Part shown: positions 21,115 through 29,523 of the stretch, in pieces | Position numbering within the stretch: the stretch's first letter is position 1 | Layout: each line of letters opens with the position of its first letter | Assembly: GCA_021787845.1 (NCBI GenBank) | Contig: JAJYLH010000059.1 | Location: 1 to 32,275 of the forward strand | Length of the DNA stretch: 32,275 nt | Source: Myxococcales bacterium | GTDB lineage: Bacteria; Myxococcota; Myxococcia; Myxococcales; JAJYLH01 | Direction: 5' to 3' | Notes under the pieces: generated by a model | Told to the model about the DNA's origin: nothing | Seen by the model: only the letters and a program-made list of their open reading frames with translations | Databases searched by the model: none | Program-made: the position numbers and the translations under genes

Positions 21115-23136
21115 CTACTCGGTCTCCTCGTGCTTCAGGAGGTGGCGCAGCGAGAAGAGGTAGAGGGCGACGAAGACGAGCCCGTAGCCGGTGATGCGCA
21201 TCGGGCTCGAGCCGTGGTCGAGCGCGACCGGCGGGCGCAGGACGCCGTTCCAGAACAACACCTTCGAGACCAGGAGCGAGAAGAGGAAGAGGAACACCGC
21301 GCCGCTGGCGATGCGTCCTTCGAGCAGGTGGCCCGCGCCGCTGACGAAGAGGCCGACCGTTCGCACGACGAGGCGCTGCCTGCGGCGGAAGCGGCGGACC
21401 TCGAGCTCTTTGCGAATCTTGTCGGGGGCGTCGACGCCGGTGCGCCGGACGAAGACCGAGATGCACTGGCTGCACATCCCGCGGGAGGAGCCGAGGTCGG
21501 GGTCGCAGCGGGCGCAGACCGCGCGGCCGCACTTCTCGCACCTCGAGCTCGGCCGGAGGCGCTTTCCAGCGAGCGGCGCCAGCGCGACGAGGACCGCGGC
21601 GAGGAGCGCGCTGATGGGGACCGGCAGCCCTCCCGTGGTCCCCGCGATGAGGGTGAAAGCCCCGCCGTTCAACGACAGGGAATGGTCGCCTTCCCGATCC
21701 GCGACCTGCGCGAGGTCGCGGTCGGGCAGAGGCGCGTCGAGGAGATAGCGGTTCGAGCGGAAGTCCTCCTGGGTCTGCAGCCGCGACTGGATGCGCTCGC
21801 CGCCGAGGGCGACCGCGAGCTGCTTGGCCCGGTTCCCCTGGTCGAGGTCGCCCCGCCGGAAGTAGTAAGTCGACAGGTTGTACGCCGCCTCGGGCATCGA
21901 CGGGTCCTGCTGCCGCGCCGCCCGGTAGAGGTCGGCGGCCTCCCCCTCCCGATGCTCCAGGAACAGGACGTTGCCGAGGTCGTTGAGGGCGCCGGCCGAG
22001 CGGCGGCGGCTCACCGCCTGGCGGTACTCGCCCTCGGCCTCTTTCAGGTCCGCCACCCGCTTGTCGTAGTGGCCGAGCGCGAACCAGGTCGCGTAGCCGG
22101 CCTCGCCGTCGGCGGCCCGCATTCGAAGCCGCGCGACGCTGCCCGGCGGCGCTTCCCCTCTCTCGACGAGGTAGACGTCCTGCGCGTGGACGCCGAAGGC
22201 GCCGGCGCGGACGGCGCCGCCCATCGCCAGCGTGCTCGCCGCGACCACCGTGAACGCGACCGCGACCGCGATGGTCTCCGACCGGGAGAAATGGAAGGCG
22301 ACCGCGAGGCCCAAGAGCGCGAGCGACCCCACGAGGCCGAAGCCGAACGCCCAGGGGACGAGAACCAAGGCGGCCGCGATGACGCCGCTCTGCAAGCGGA
22401 CCCGGCGAGGGAAGAGGTGCCGGAAGTCATGGAGGGCGAGTCGGAGGTTACGCAGGACGAGGAGGAGCACGAGAGCGGTGCCGGCGACGAGGAGCCCGAA
22501 GAGGAGCGTCAAGACCTGCTCGGCGAAGGCGACGCGGCGGTTTCGCACGTCGTGCAGGGTGCTGGAGAGCGCCTGGGAGAGCGCCGAGAAGATCGGCCGG
22601 AGCACGAGCGGGTGCGCCTGGAAGCTGGCGCGGGCGACGCAGAGGTCGGCGGCGGTCAAGTGGGGCGCGAGGCGTGCCGCCTCCCGGCAGCGCTCCAGGG
22701 CGTCGGCGAAGCGGCCGGCGGCGAGCAGCGCGTGCCCCTGGCGGACGAGGAGGGCGGAGACCGAGAAGAGGTTGATGAGGCCCAGATCGTCCTGGAGGTC
22801 CTCGAGGTCGCGGATCTCTCCGGCGGCACGTTTCAGGTCGCGCGCGTCGAGGTCGTCCTGGTGCGCGCGCCAGTGCGCGACGATGTCGGCGGTGGTCTCG
22901 GTGGGAAGGACGATGGGGCGGGCGGCGCTCTCCAGGGCGGCCGCGTCGAGGTCGGAGCCGTCGGCCGGCGCGGGCTGTTCGACACCGCCGCCGAGGACCG
23001 CGGCGTCGGGCTGGCCGCCGTCGGCCGCGTCCGCGCGGGCGCTGGCCGGCGAAACCACGAGCAGCGCGACCAAGGCCACGGCCGCGGTCCGGCCGAGCGC
23101 GCGAGCAACGGGAGGGCCGGACACCTTGGGAAACAC
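21115..23136 (-). CDS. Multi-span membrane protein with TPRs and zinc-ribbon
   Basis: The protein has 673 residues if it starts at GTG 23136 (GAGGAG just upstream but only one base away); GTG 23124 and a distal TTG at 23223 are alternatives. A signal-like helix (TAAVALVALLVVSPASARA) opens it. Next come a helical TPR-like part (LVRQGHALLAAGRFADALERC), four to five membrane spans (LTLLFGLLVAGTALVLLLV and following), a second TPR set (GALNDLGNVLFLEHREGEAADLY), another span, a double zinc knuckle (CEKCGRAVCARCD, CSQC) and two final spans. It resembles large myxobacterial TPR membrane proteins of unknown role. It is first in the operon with the DUF4388 and phoH genes; the stop abuts the next ATG. 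Confidence 0.75.
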   Translation of the reverse strand: MFPKVSGPPVARALGRTAAVALVALLVVSPASARADAADGGQPDAAVLGGGVEQPAPADGSDLDAAALESAARPIVLPTETTADIVAHWRAHQDDLDARDLKRAAGEIRDLEDLQDDLGLINLFSVSALLVRQGHALLAAGRFADALERCREAARLAPHLTAADLCVARASFQAHPLVLRPIFSALSQALSSTLHDVRNRRVAFAEQVLTLLFGLLVAGTALVLLLVLRNLRLALHDFRHLFPRRVRLQSGVIAAALVLVPWAFGFGLVGSLALLGLAVAFHFSRSETIAVAVAFTVVAASTLAMGGAVRAGAFGVHAQDVYLVERGEAPPGSVARLRMRAADGEAGYATWFALGHYDKRVADLKEAEGEYRQAVSRRRSAGALNDLGNVLFLEHREGEAADLYRAARQQDPSMPEAAYNLSTYYFRRGDLDQGNRAKQLAVALGGERIQSRLQTQEDFRSNRYLLDAPLPDRDLAQVADREGDHSLSLNGGAFTLIAGTTGGLPVPISALLAAVLVALAPLAGKRLRPSSRCEKCGRAVCARCDPDLGSSRGMCSQCISVFVRRTGVDAPDKIRKELEVRRFRRRQRLVVRTVGLFVSGAGHLLEGRIASGAVFLFLFSLLVSKVLFWNGVLRPPVALDHGSSPMRITGYGLVFVALYLFSLRHLLKHEETE

Positions 23137-23229
23137 GCTCCTCGCACCTCGCCTGGGGAAAGTTCCGCGCGGCCGGCGGTTCTGCTCGGTCGACCCGAGC
23201 GACGGCGACTCGCTCTGGACCAAACGTCG

Positions 23230-23238
23230 ATTATCCTA
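23230..23238 (-). promoter_or_regulatory. Extended -10 element for the TPR membrane protein operon
   Basis: On the minus strand the sequence reads TGCTAGGATAATC, giving an extended -10 (TGC then TAGGAT, 23238-23233) or GATAAT (23235-23230). It faces the operon and lies 70 bp from the divergent mazG start. On the plus strand the same bases contain TATCCT, so the site might serve both directions. Confidence 0.4.
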
Positions 23239-23307
23239 GCACGCGAAGTGCGCCGGTCCACTTTTCAGGACGCGGCTCGAAGAAGCCTCACGACGAAAGG
23301 TTTCACG

Positions 23308-24144
23308 ATGGCTCCGACCGCACCCTCGCCCGAACGCCGTCGCGACGGCCTGGCTCTCGAACGGCTGGTCGACGTGATGGCGCGGCTGCGCGACAAGGAA
23401 AAGGGCTGCCCCTGGGACCTGGAGCAGGACCTGAAGAGCTTGCGCCCGTACCTCATCGAAGAGGCGTACGAGGTGCTCGAAGCGATCGACCAGGGCGACG
23501 TCGAGGAGCACCGGAAAGAGCTGGGTGACCTCCTCTTGCAGGTGGTGTTCCAGGCGCGGCTGCGCGAGGAGGAGGAGCGCTTCGGCTTCGCGGACGTGGC
23601 CGACGCGATCGTCGACAAGCTGGTCTACCGGCACCCGCACGTGTTCGGCGACTGGAAGGTGTCGGGCTCCGGCGAGGTGCTGGCGAACTGGGCGAAGCTG
23701 AAGAAGGCGGAGCGCGTGGCGGCCGGGGCGCGTGACCCGAGCGCGGTCGACGGGGTGCCGCGGGCGCTGCCGGCGCTGGTGCGCAGCGAGCGGCTGGGCG
23801 AGAAGGCGTCGCGGGTCGGGTTCGACTGGGCGAGCGTGCACGAGGTGCGCCAGAAGGTGGACGAGGAGCTCCAGGAGATCGAGACCGCTCTCGCTTCGGG
23901 CGACCGCGCGGCGATCGCGGAGGAGCTGGGCGACCTGCTCTTCGCGGTGGCGCAATTCGCGCGCAAGGCGGGAGCGCACCCGGAGGACGCGCTGCGGGAG
24001 GCGGCGGCGAAGTTCGAGCGAAGGTTCCGCGCGATGGAGGGCCTCGCCCGCGAGCGGGGGCAGGCGCTGGAGAAGCTCGACCCGAAGGCGCTCGACGAGC
24101 TGTGGAACGAGGTCAAGGACCAGCGGCGGGGTCACGCCCGGTAG
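23308..24144 (+). CDS. mazG: Nucleoside triphosphate pyrophosphohydrolase MazG
   Basis: The protein has 278 residues from ATG 23308, preceded by AAAGG. It has two MazG domains, as in the E. coli enzyme. The first holds the GCPWD motif, the metal-binding EEAYE (Glu51, 52, 55) and KELGDLLLQV. The second repeats EELQEIE and EELGDLLFAV. The linker YRHPHVFGD and the segment NWAKLKKAER are diagnostic of full-length MazG. The enzyme hydrolyses (d)NTPs to monophosphates and pyrophosphate, cleaning the nucleotide pool and lowering ppGpp in stress. It is divergent from the TPR membrane operon and convergent with the sigma54 regulator. A much longer open frame reaching upstream crosses three opposite-strand genes and is rejected. 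Confidence 0.95.
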   Translation: MAPTAPSPERRRDGLALERLVDVMARLRDKEKGCPWDLEQDLKSLRPYLIEEAYEVLEAIDQGDVEEHRKELGDLLLQVVFQARLREEEERFGFADVADAIVDKLVYRHPHVFGDWKVSGSGEVLANWAKLKKAERVAAGARDPSAVDGVPRALPALVRSERLGEKASRVGFDWASVHEVRQKVDEELQEIETALASGDRAAIAEELGDLLFAVAQFARKAGAHPEDALREAAAKFERRFRAMEGLARERGQALEKLDPKALDELWNEVKDQRRGHAR

Positions 24145-24169
24145 CCGTGCGGGCCGCGCCGTCTTCGCG

Positions 24170-24208
24170 ATCGGACCGATCGGCCGGATCCGACGGATCG
24201 GTCTGATC
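24170..24208. repeat. 9-bp repeat array C
   Basis: The units are ATCGGACCG, ATCGGCCGG, ATCCGACGG and ATCGGTCTG, followed by ATC. It lies in the 123-bp convergent gap between mazG and the sigma54 regulator, so it cannot be a promoter for either. It closely resembles array D at 30.8 kb in unit order. Confidence 0.85.
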
Positions 24209-24267
24209 ACGCGCGCCCGCCGCCCCGGCTTCCCGGGCCTCGGCCCTTCGCAGGGGACGGCCACGCC

Positions 24268-25671
24268 CTACGGCTGCGCTTGTGCCCCGTGCGGGTCGAG
24301 CGCGTACTTCTTCACCAGCCGTTCGATGGTCTTGCGGTGCAGACCGCTCTCCCGGGCGGCGCGGGAGAGGTTTCCCTCGCAGCGGGCGAGCAGCGTGGTC
24401 AGGTACTCGCGTTCGAAGGTCTCGAGAAGCAGCTCCTTCGCTTCCTTGAACGCGAGGTGCTCGTTGAACGGGAGCGGGCCCGGAGGCAGATCGCCCGCCT
24501 GCAACCGCTGCGGCAGCGCCGGCAGGTCGATCTCCGGGCCGTCCGAAAACGTGAGCACGTGGCTCAGCACGTTGACCAGCTCGCGGACGTTGCCCGGCCA
24601 CCCGTACGCGGTCAACAGCCCCATCGCCGCCGGCGCGACCGTCTTCACGCCGTGTTTTTCCACCACCTCCGGCTGCGCGAGCACGTGCCGGATGAGGTGC
24701 GGGATGTCGTCGCGCCGCTGCCGGAGCGGCGGAAGCTGCACGTGAATCACGCTCAGCCGGAAGAAGAGGTCCTCGCGGAAGTTCTCCTCCTGCACCTCCC
24801 GCGCGAGGTCGCGGTTCGTCGCCGCGATCACCCGCACGTCGATGGGAATCGTCTGGTTGCCGCCGACGCGCCGTAGCTCCCGGTTCTCCAGCACCCGCAA
24901 GAGCTTCGGCTGCAGGTCGAGCCGGAGCTCGCCCAGCTCGTCGAGAAAAATCGTCCCCCCGTTCGCGCGCTCGAAGGCGCCCGCCCGCGAGGCCACCGCG
25001 CCGGTGAATGCGCCCTTCTCGTGTCCGAACAGCTCGCTCTCGATCAGGCTCGGCGGAATCGCGCCGCAGTCGAGGACCACGAACGGCTTGTCCCGCCGCG
25101 GCGAGTAGTCGTGAATCGCCCGCGCCGCCAGCTCTTTTCCGGTGCCGGTCTCGCCCTGGATGATCACCGACACGTCCATCGGCGCGATCTTCTTCAAGAG
25201 CCCGAAGATCTGCCGCATCTTCAGCGACCGGCCGACCATCCCCGCGAAGAAGCCCTCGCTGTCCGCCTCGATCGGAATCTCCTCCTCGACCGGCGAGAAC
25301 GAGACGACCGAGGTGTCTCCGAGCTGGATGACCGTGTTCGGCGCGAGGAACGCCCGCTCCACCCGGCGCCCGTCGAGAAAGGTGCCGTTCGTCGAATCCA
25401 AGTCGGTCAGCAGGTATCCCTTCTCCGTGAAGACGATCTCCGCGTGCCGCCGGCTCACCGTGCGGTCGCCGAGCACGAGGTCGTTGTCGAAATCCTTGCC
25501 GATGCGCAGCCGTTCTTTCTCGCTGACCAGCACCGCTCCCGCCCCGATGCCTGCGGTGACCGTCAGCCGGCACTTGCGGACCTTCAACGTGGTGCGCGAC
25601 TCGACGACCAGGGTGTGCGGCTGCAGGTCGCGCTCTTCGTACGGCTTGCGCTTGAGGCCTTCGCCCGCCAT
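24268..25671 (-). CDS. FHA-domain sigma54-dependent enhancer-binding protein
   Basis: The protein has 467 residues from ATG 25671; the upstream extension reads across non-coding DNA. An FHA domain (about 45-130) has the phosphothreonine-binding core [21 protein letters not shown] and [10 protein letters not shown]. The central AAA+ domain has Walker A GETGTGKE (173-180), the sigma54-contact loop GAFTGA (220-225), and arginine-finger-type [11 protein letters not shown]. The C-terminus is a Fis-type helix-turn-helix ([24 protein letters not shown]). Myxobacteria use many such FHA regulators, controlled by Ser/Thr protein kinases instead of response-regulator receivers. No kinase gene is adjacent. 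Target promoters cannot be told from this window. Confidence 0.95.
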   Translation of the reverse strand: MAGEGLKRKPYEERDLQPHTLVVESRTTLKVRKCRLTVTAGIGAGAVLVSEKERLRIGKDFDNDLVLGDRTVSRRHAEIVFTEKGYLLTDLDSTNGTFLDGRRVERAFLAPNTVIQLGDTSVVSFSPVEEEIPIEADSEGFFAGMVGRSLKMRQIFGLLKKIAPMDVSVIIQGETGTGKELAARAIHDYSPRRDKPFVVLDCGAIPPSLIESELFGHEKGAFTGAVASRAGAFERANGGTIFLDELGELRLDLQPKLLRVLENRELRRVGGNQTIPIDVRVIAATNRDLAREVQEENFREDLFFRLSVIHVQLPPLRQRRDDIPHLIRHVLAQPEVVEKHGVKTVAPAAMGLLTAYGWPGNVRELVNVLSHVLTFSDGPEIDLPALPQRLQAGDLPPGPLPFNEHLAFKEAKELLLETFEREYLTTLLARCEGNLSRAARESGLHRKTIERLVKKYALDPHGAQAQP

Positions 25672-25900
25672 GCGAGCTCGGCACTGTAGCCGGCCGGCCG
25701 CCGCGGCGCAAAAACGGCTGGGGTGGTACGAAGCGAACCGAGCCCGTTCGAGCTGAGCGGCAGGGCCTTCGCTGAGCAAGGACGTGACAGCGGCGGGTCT
25801 AAGGGTCGGACCCCTGCCGGCCGACGGGAGGGATGCCTATCGTCTTTCTCAGGGTGCATCGGGGCCGACGCAGTTCCGTCGCACCCGGAGGGGGCGGGCC

Positions 25901-27436
25901 ATGAACGGCGCGCAAGGCCTGCGCGAGCGGATATCCCTACGCACCAAAGCGGCGATCGACCGGCTCAAGTTCAAGCCGAAGCGCTCCGGGGCAGCGGAAG
26001 CGAACGTGCTCGCCATCAGCGACCTGCACCTCGGGCAGGACCTGCGGCGGGGCGTCAAGCGGGCGCCGGTGCCCCACCAGGACGGACCGCTGGCGGCGCT
26101 GCTCGACCACCACGCGACGCGGTGGGAAGAGGGGCGGCCGTGGCGGCTGGTGATCGCCGGGGACATGGTCGACTTCATCCGGATGACGGTGACGCCGGAG
26201 CCGACGGAAGTGGTGCCGTTCGACGTCACCCCTGCCGAGCGGCTGGGGGGGCTCTACCCGGAGCCGGCGAAAGCGGTGTGGAAGCTCGCGAAGGTCATCG
26301 AGCGCCACCGCATCTTCTTCACCCGTCTCGCCTCGTTCATCGCCGCGGGCAACGAGCTCGTCATCATCCGGGGAAACCACGACCAGGAGTGGAGCCTGCC
26401 GAGAGTGCAGGAGGTGCTCCAGAGCGCTCTCGTGGAATTCGCGCTGCCGCTGAGGGCGTCGGGCCCCGAGGCGCGTGCCGAGCGGGAGCGCCAGCGCCAA
26501 GCGTTCGTCGCGCGCATCCAATTCTGCGACTGGTTCTACCTGGAGCCGGGCCGGCTCTACGTCGAGCACGGGCATCTACACGACGAGTTCTCGTCGGTGG
26601 CGGACTTCGACCGGCCGCGCGGGGCGCCGGTGCTGCACGAGTCCGTCTCGACGAGAGCGCTCCGGCTCTTCGGCAACCGGCACGACGGCCTGGACATGAA
26701 CGACCTGGAGCAGTGGTCGCTCTGGGACTTCGTGCGCTGGGCGAGCAAGAGCGGCGAGCTCGGGGGCATCCTGCGCGACTACCTGGGGATGACCGCGCGG
26801 CTGCTCTCCTATTCGCTGCGGGCGAGCGTCAAGACGATGGCGAAGAGCCTGCGCCGCCTCGCGCGCTTCTCGAGAGCGCTGGCGGTGGACGACGGCCGGG
26901 TGGAGAAGCTGCGGGCGATGCTCCGGGGCGTGCGGGAGGATCACGAGGCGCTGGCGCCGGACCTCCTCGGCCTCTTGCAGCCGCCGGCGGAGGAGAGCGT
27001 GCTCGCCTGCGCGCAGATGCTCTACGTCGACCGGGTGCTGCTCGGGTTCGCGGTCGCGGGCGGCATCACCTCGTGCGCGGCGTCGAGCCTGGCGCTCCAC
27101 TGGCGGGCGGGCGGGCTCGCGCTGGTGGTGATGGTCGCGCTCGGGTTGAACTACCTCTTGAGCCGCGGACGGGAGATCGACAGCCACCCGAAGCTGCTGC
27201 GGGCGGCGCACCGGGTGGCGGTGCTCTTCGGCGTCGACTACGTCGTGATGGGCCACTCGCACCGGGCGATCGATCAAGAGGTCGCCGATGGCACTCGCTA
27301 CATCAACCTCGGCACCTGGCTTGCGCCGTCGAGGGACGAACAGGGCGTGCTCTCGTTTCCGCACCTGGTCGTGGTCGGGCAGAACGCGGTCCTGCGCCGC
27401 TGGTACGAAGAGAGACGCGAGAGCGTGGTCGCCTAG
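25901..27436 (+). CDS. Metallophosphoesterase with membrane segments
   Basis: The protein has 511 residues from ATG 25901, with GGAGGGGG just upstream. It has the calcineurin-like metal-binding motifs in order: SDLHLG (Asp41, His43), GDMVDF, GNHD (in IRGNHDQEW), EHGHLHD, and late GHSHRA (about 450). Between the fourth and fifth motifs is an insertion of about 250 residues with a helical region and two hydrophobic spans (FAVAGGITSCAASSLAL and GLALVVMVALGLNYLL, about 375-425). It is therefore probably membrane-attached, with its active site formed by segments from both sides of the insertion. It hydrolyses phosphate esters or diesters; the substrate is unknown. Its stop codon shares the bases CTAG with the convergent transglutaminase gene. 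Confidence 0.88.
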   Translation: MNGAQGLRERISLRTKAAIDRLKFKPKRSGAAEANVLAISDLHLGQDLRRGVKRAPVPHQDGPLAALLDHHATRWEEGRPWRLVIAGDMVDFIRMTVTPEPTEVVPFDVTPAERLGGLYPEPAKAVWKLAKVIERHRIFFTRLASFIAAGNELVIIRGNHDQEWSLPRVQEVLQSALVEFALPLRASGPEARAERERQRQAFVARIQFCDWFYLEPGRLYVEHGHLHDEFSSVADFDRPRGAPVLHESVSTRALRLFGNRHDGLDMNDLEQWSLWDFVRWASKSGELGGILRDYLGMTARLLSYSLRASVKTMAKSLRRLARFSRALAVDDGRVEKLRAMLRGVREDHEALAPDLLGLLQPPAEESVLACAQMLYVDRVLLGFAVAGGITSCAASSLALHWRAGGLALVVMVALGLNYLLSRGREIDSHPKLLRAAHRVAVLFGVDYVVMGHSHRAIDQEVADGTRYINLGTWLAPSRDEQGVLSFPHLVVVGQNAVLRRWYEERRESVVA

Positions 27437-29523
27437 ACCCTTCGCACTTCGCGCGTCAGCTCGGCCGCTTCGGCGGGGCTCATCGGCGCGCCGGCGTAGC
27501 GTGTCCGCAGATACCTCTCGACGACGCGGCCGGCGACCTGGGCTTGCGGGACCGAGCGCTCTTGCGCCATCCGCGCGAGCTCGCGGGGCGTCGTCGAGGA
27601 CCGCGCGGGCAGTCCCTGGCGGTTCAGCCGTCGCACGAGCTCGAGGTAGACGGCTCGCGCGCGCGCGCGGTCGGCGGTGCAGCCGGCGCGTTCGCGGTCC
27701 TTGCGAAGCTGCCGGGAGAACGCGAATCCCAAGGCGAGGAGCGCGGCCAGGGCACCCAGCGCCTCCGCGAACCGGGCGAGGGGCCAGTGCGAAATCAGGT
27801 CGCTCGTCGCGCCGAGCTGGGAACCGGCGCGCGACAAGAGCGTCGTGGCGCGCTTGAGCGCCGCGAGCTGCGATTCCAGGTTGTACTCGACGACGGTCGT
27901 CCGCCAGGCGGTGCGCACGCCGTCGAGCCAGAGCTCGAACCCGGCGTAGAGGGCATCGAGCACCGCGGCCCGCCCCAGCGGCGGGGTCGGGTCGAAGGTC
28001 ACCCAGCCGCGGGTGGGAAAGTAGACCTCGACCCAGGCGTGCGCGTCGCCGTCGCGAACCGCGTAGTAGTCACCGCGCGCGACGTAGGCGCCGCCGTAGA
28101 ATCCGGCCACCACCCGTGAGGGGATGCCGGCCACGCGCAGGAGCACCGCCATCGCGGTCGCGAAATACTCGCAGTGACCGGCCTTGACGTCGAACAAGAA
28201 GCTCGCGAGCGGGTCCTTCCCGTGGGCTTCCAGCTTCAGCGTGTACTTGAAAGAGCGAAAGTAGTCTTCGATGGCGTAGGCGGCATCGATCGGATCGCGC
28301 CCTCGGGTCAAGCGCTGCGCCAGCCGGTAGATGCGTGGATCGAGCCGGGGCAGGGCGAGGTAGGTCTTTCGAATCGCCGCGCTGTAGTCGCGCCCGAGCC
28401 CGCGCAAGGTTCCCTTGGGCTCCGAGGTGGCGCGGATGCGGTAATGGACATAGGTCGTCTTGCCGCCGCGGTAGGTCAGATCCCCGATGCCGTCCTCCAT
28501 CAGCTCCGGCGGGACGAGCCGGCGCAGCGCCACGTCTTCGGGCATCATCTCGACGCTGGTCAGCCCCGGGGGGACGAAGAGCGCGTCCGTCGTGACGCTC
28601 GGGTCGAGCGAAATATCGTAGGCTCGATTCGCTTGCGCGTCGTCGCCGAACCGGTACCAGTCCGGTCCCGCCGGCTTGAGCCGTCTGGGGCCCGGAAGCG
28701 TGCGCTTCCATTCGTGACCGTCGTAGGTGTCGAAAGTCCCTCCGCGCCAGTAGACGGGAAGCTCCGGCTCGCCGTGGCCTCCTTCGAGGACTTTGACACG
28801 GAACGCGACCGCGGGGTCGGTCTTGATGATGCCGTCGCCGCCGAGGGTGACCGCGTCGGAGAAACCGGTGTGGGCGCCGCCGAGGTTGCGCCCCAACAGA
28901 CCTAGCGTCACGCGAGGGAAGATGGCGAAGACGACCACCGCCACCGACAGCGCGGCGATCGACAGCGCGCCCAGGGTGGCGAGGAGCCGCGGCGAGATCA
29001 GATGCTGGTCGGCGAGAGCGGCCGCGCCGCGGTCGGGAACGCGGTTGACGGAGGCCTCCTCCTCGATTTCCTGCCGCAAGTAGGTGAGGGTGAGCGACCA
29101 GGTCGAGCTGACGGCGAAGACTAGGAACGAGACGCCGAAAGCGAGCTCGGCGGAGAGGGTGGAGCCGCCGGCGATCATCAGAAGCGCGGTCAGATGGACG
29201 TAGGCGTAGTCCCGAACGCCGCGTCGGTTGAAGAGCCGGTGCAGCGCGATCAGCATCGCGAAGATCGATGCCGCGAGAAGGATGTCCAACGACTTGGTGA
29301 GGAACACGGAGACGGCGAGATACAGGAACGCGCCGATGATGCCGATGGTCCACACGGCCGTCGCGCGTCCGGCGGTGCGCTCGCCGACGAGATAGGACAG
29401 CACGAACGCGGCGACGGCGAAGGCGGTGATCGGAAGCGGAATCACCCCGCTCGAGAGAATCGAGGCGAGGCCCGCGCCGCTCGCGAGGTAGGCCACCCGC
29501 CGCTGGGTCGTCAGGAGCGTCAA
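27433..29523 (-). CDS. TgpA-like membrane transglutaminase-domain protein (DUF3488/DUF4129)
   Basis: The protein has 696 residues from TTG 29523, which overlaps the DUF58 stop and has GGAGG nine bases upstream; a longer frame to 29949 lies inside the DUF58 gene and is rejected. The first 190 residues form about six membrane spans (DUF3488-like). A periplasmic transglutaminase-like domain follows, with the catalytic triad in GHCEYFATAMAVLLR (Cys about 452), HAWVEVYF (His about 493) and FDPTP (Asp about 508). A last span (GALAALLALGFAFSR) leads to a cytosolic helical tail of DUF4129 type ending in YLRTRYAG. This is the standard third member of the MoxR-DUF58-transglutaminase cluster. Substrates of the group are uncertain (peptide crosslinking or hydrolysis). 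Confidence 0.92.
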   Translation of the reverse strand: MTLLTTQRRVAYLASGAGLASILSSGVIPLPITAFAVAAFVLSYLVGERTAGRATAVWTIGIIGAFLYLAVSVFLTKSLDILLAASIFAMLIALHRLFNRRGVRDYAYVHLTALLMIAGGSTLSAELAFGVSFLVFAVSSTWSLTLTYLRQEIEEEASVNRVPDRGAAALADQHLISPRLLATLGALSIAALSVAVVVFAIFPRVTLGLLGRNLGGAHTGFSDAVTLGGDGIIKTDPAVAFRVKVLEGGHGEPELPVYWRGGTFDTYDGHEWKRTLPGPRRLKPAGPDWYRFGDDAQANRAYDISLDPSVTTDALFVPPGLTSVEMMPEDVALRRLVPPELMEDGIGDLTYRGGKTTYVHYRIRATSEPKGTLRGLGRDYSAAIRKTYLALPRLDPRIYRLAQRLTRGRDPIDAAYAIEDYFRSFKYTLKLEAHGKDPLASFLFDVKAGHCEYFATAMAVLLRVAGIPSRVVAGFYGGAYVARGDYYAVRDGDAHAWVEVYFPTRGWVTFDPTPPLGRAAVLDALYAGFELWLDGVRTAWRTTVVEYNLESQLAALKRATTLLSRAGSQLGATSDLISHWPLARFAEALGALAALLALGFAFSRQLRKDRERAGCTADRARARAVYLELVRRLNRQGLPARSSTTPRELARMAQERSVPQAQVAGRVVERYLRTRYAGAPMSPAEAAELTREVRRV

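Noticed and set aside
19909-24144. A plus-strand open frame of about 1410 codons ending in MazG
   Set aside because: Only codons from 23308 onward encode MazG. The rest is antisense to the PhoH, DUF4388 and TPR genes, which have clear domain motifs.
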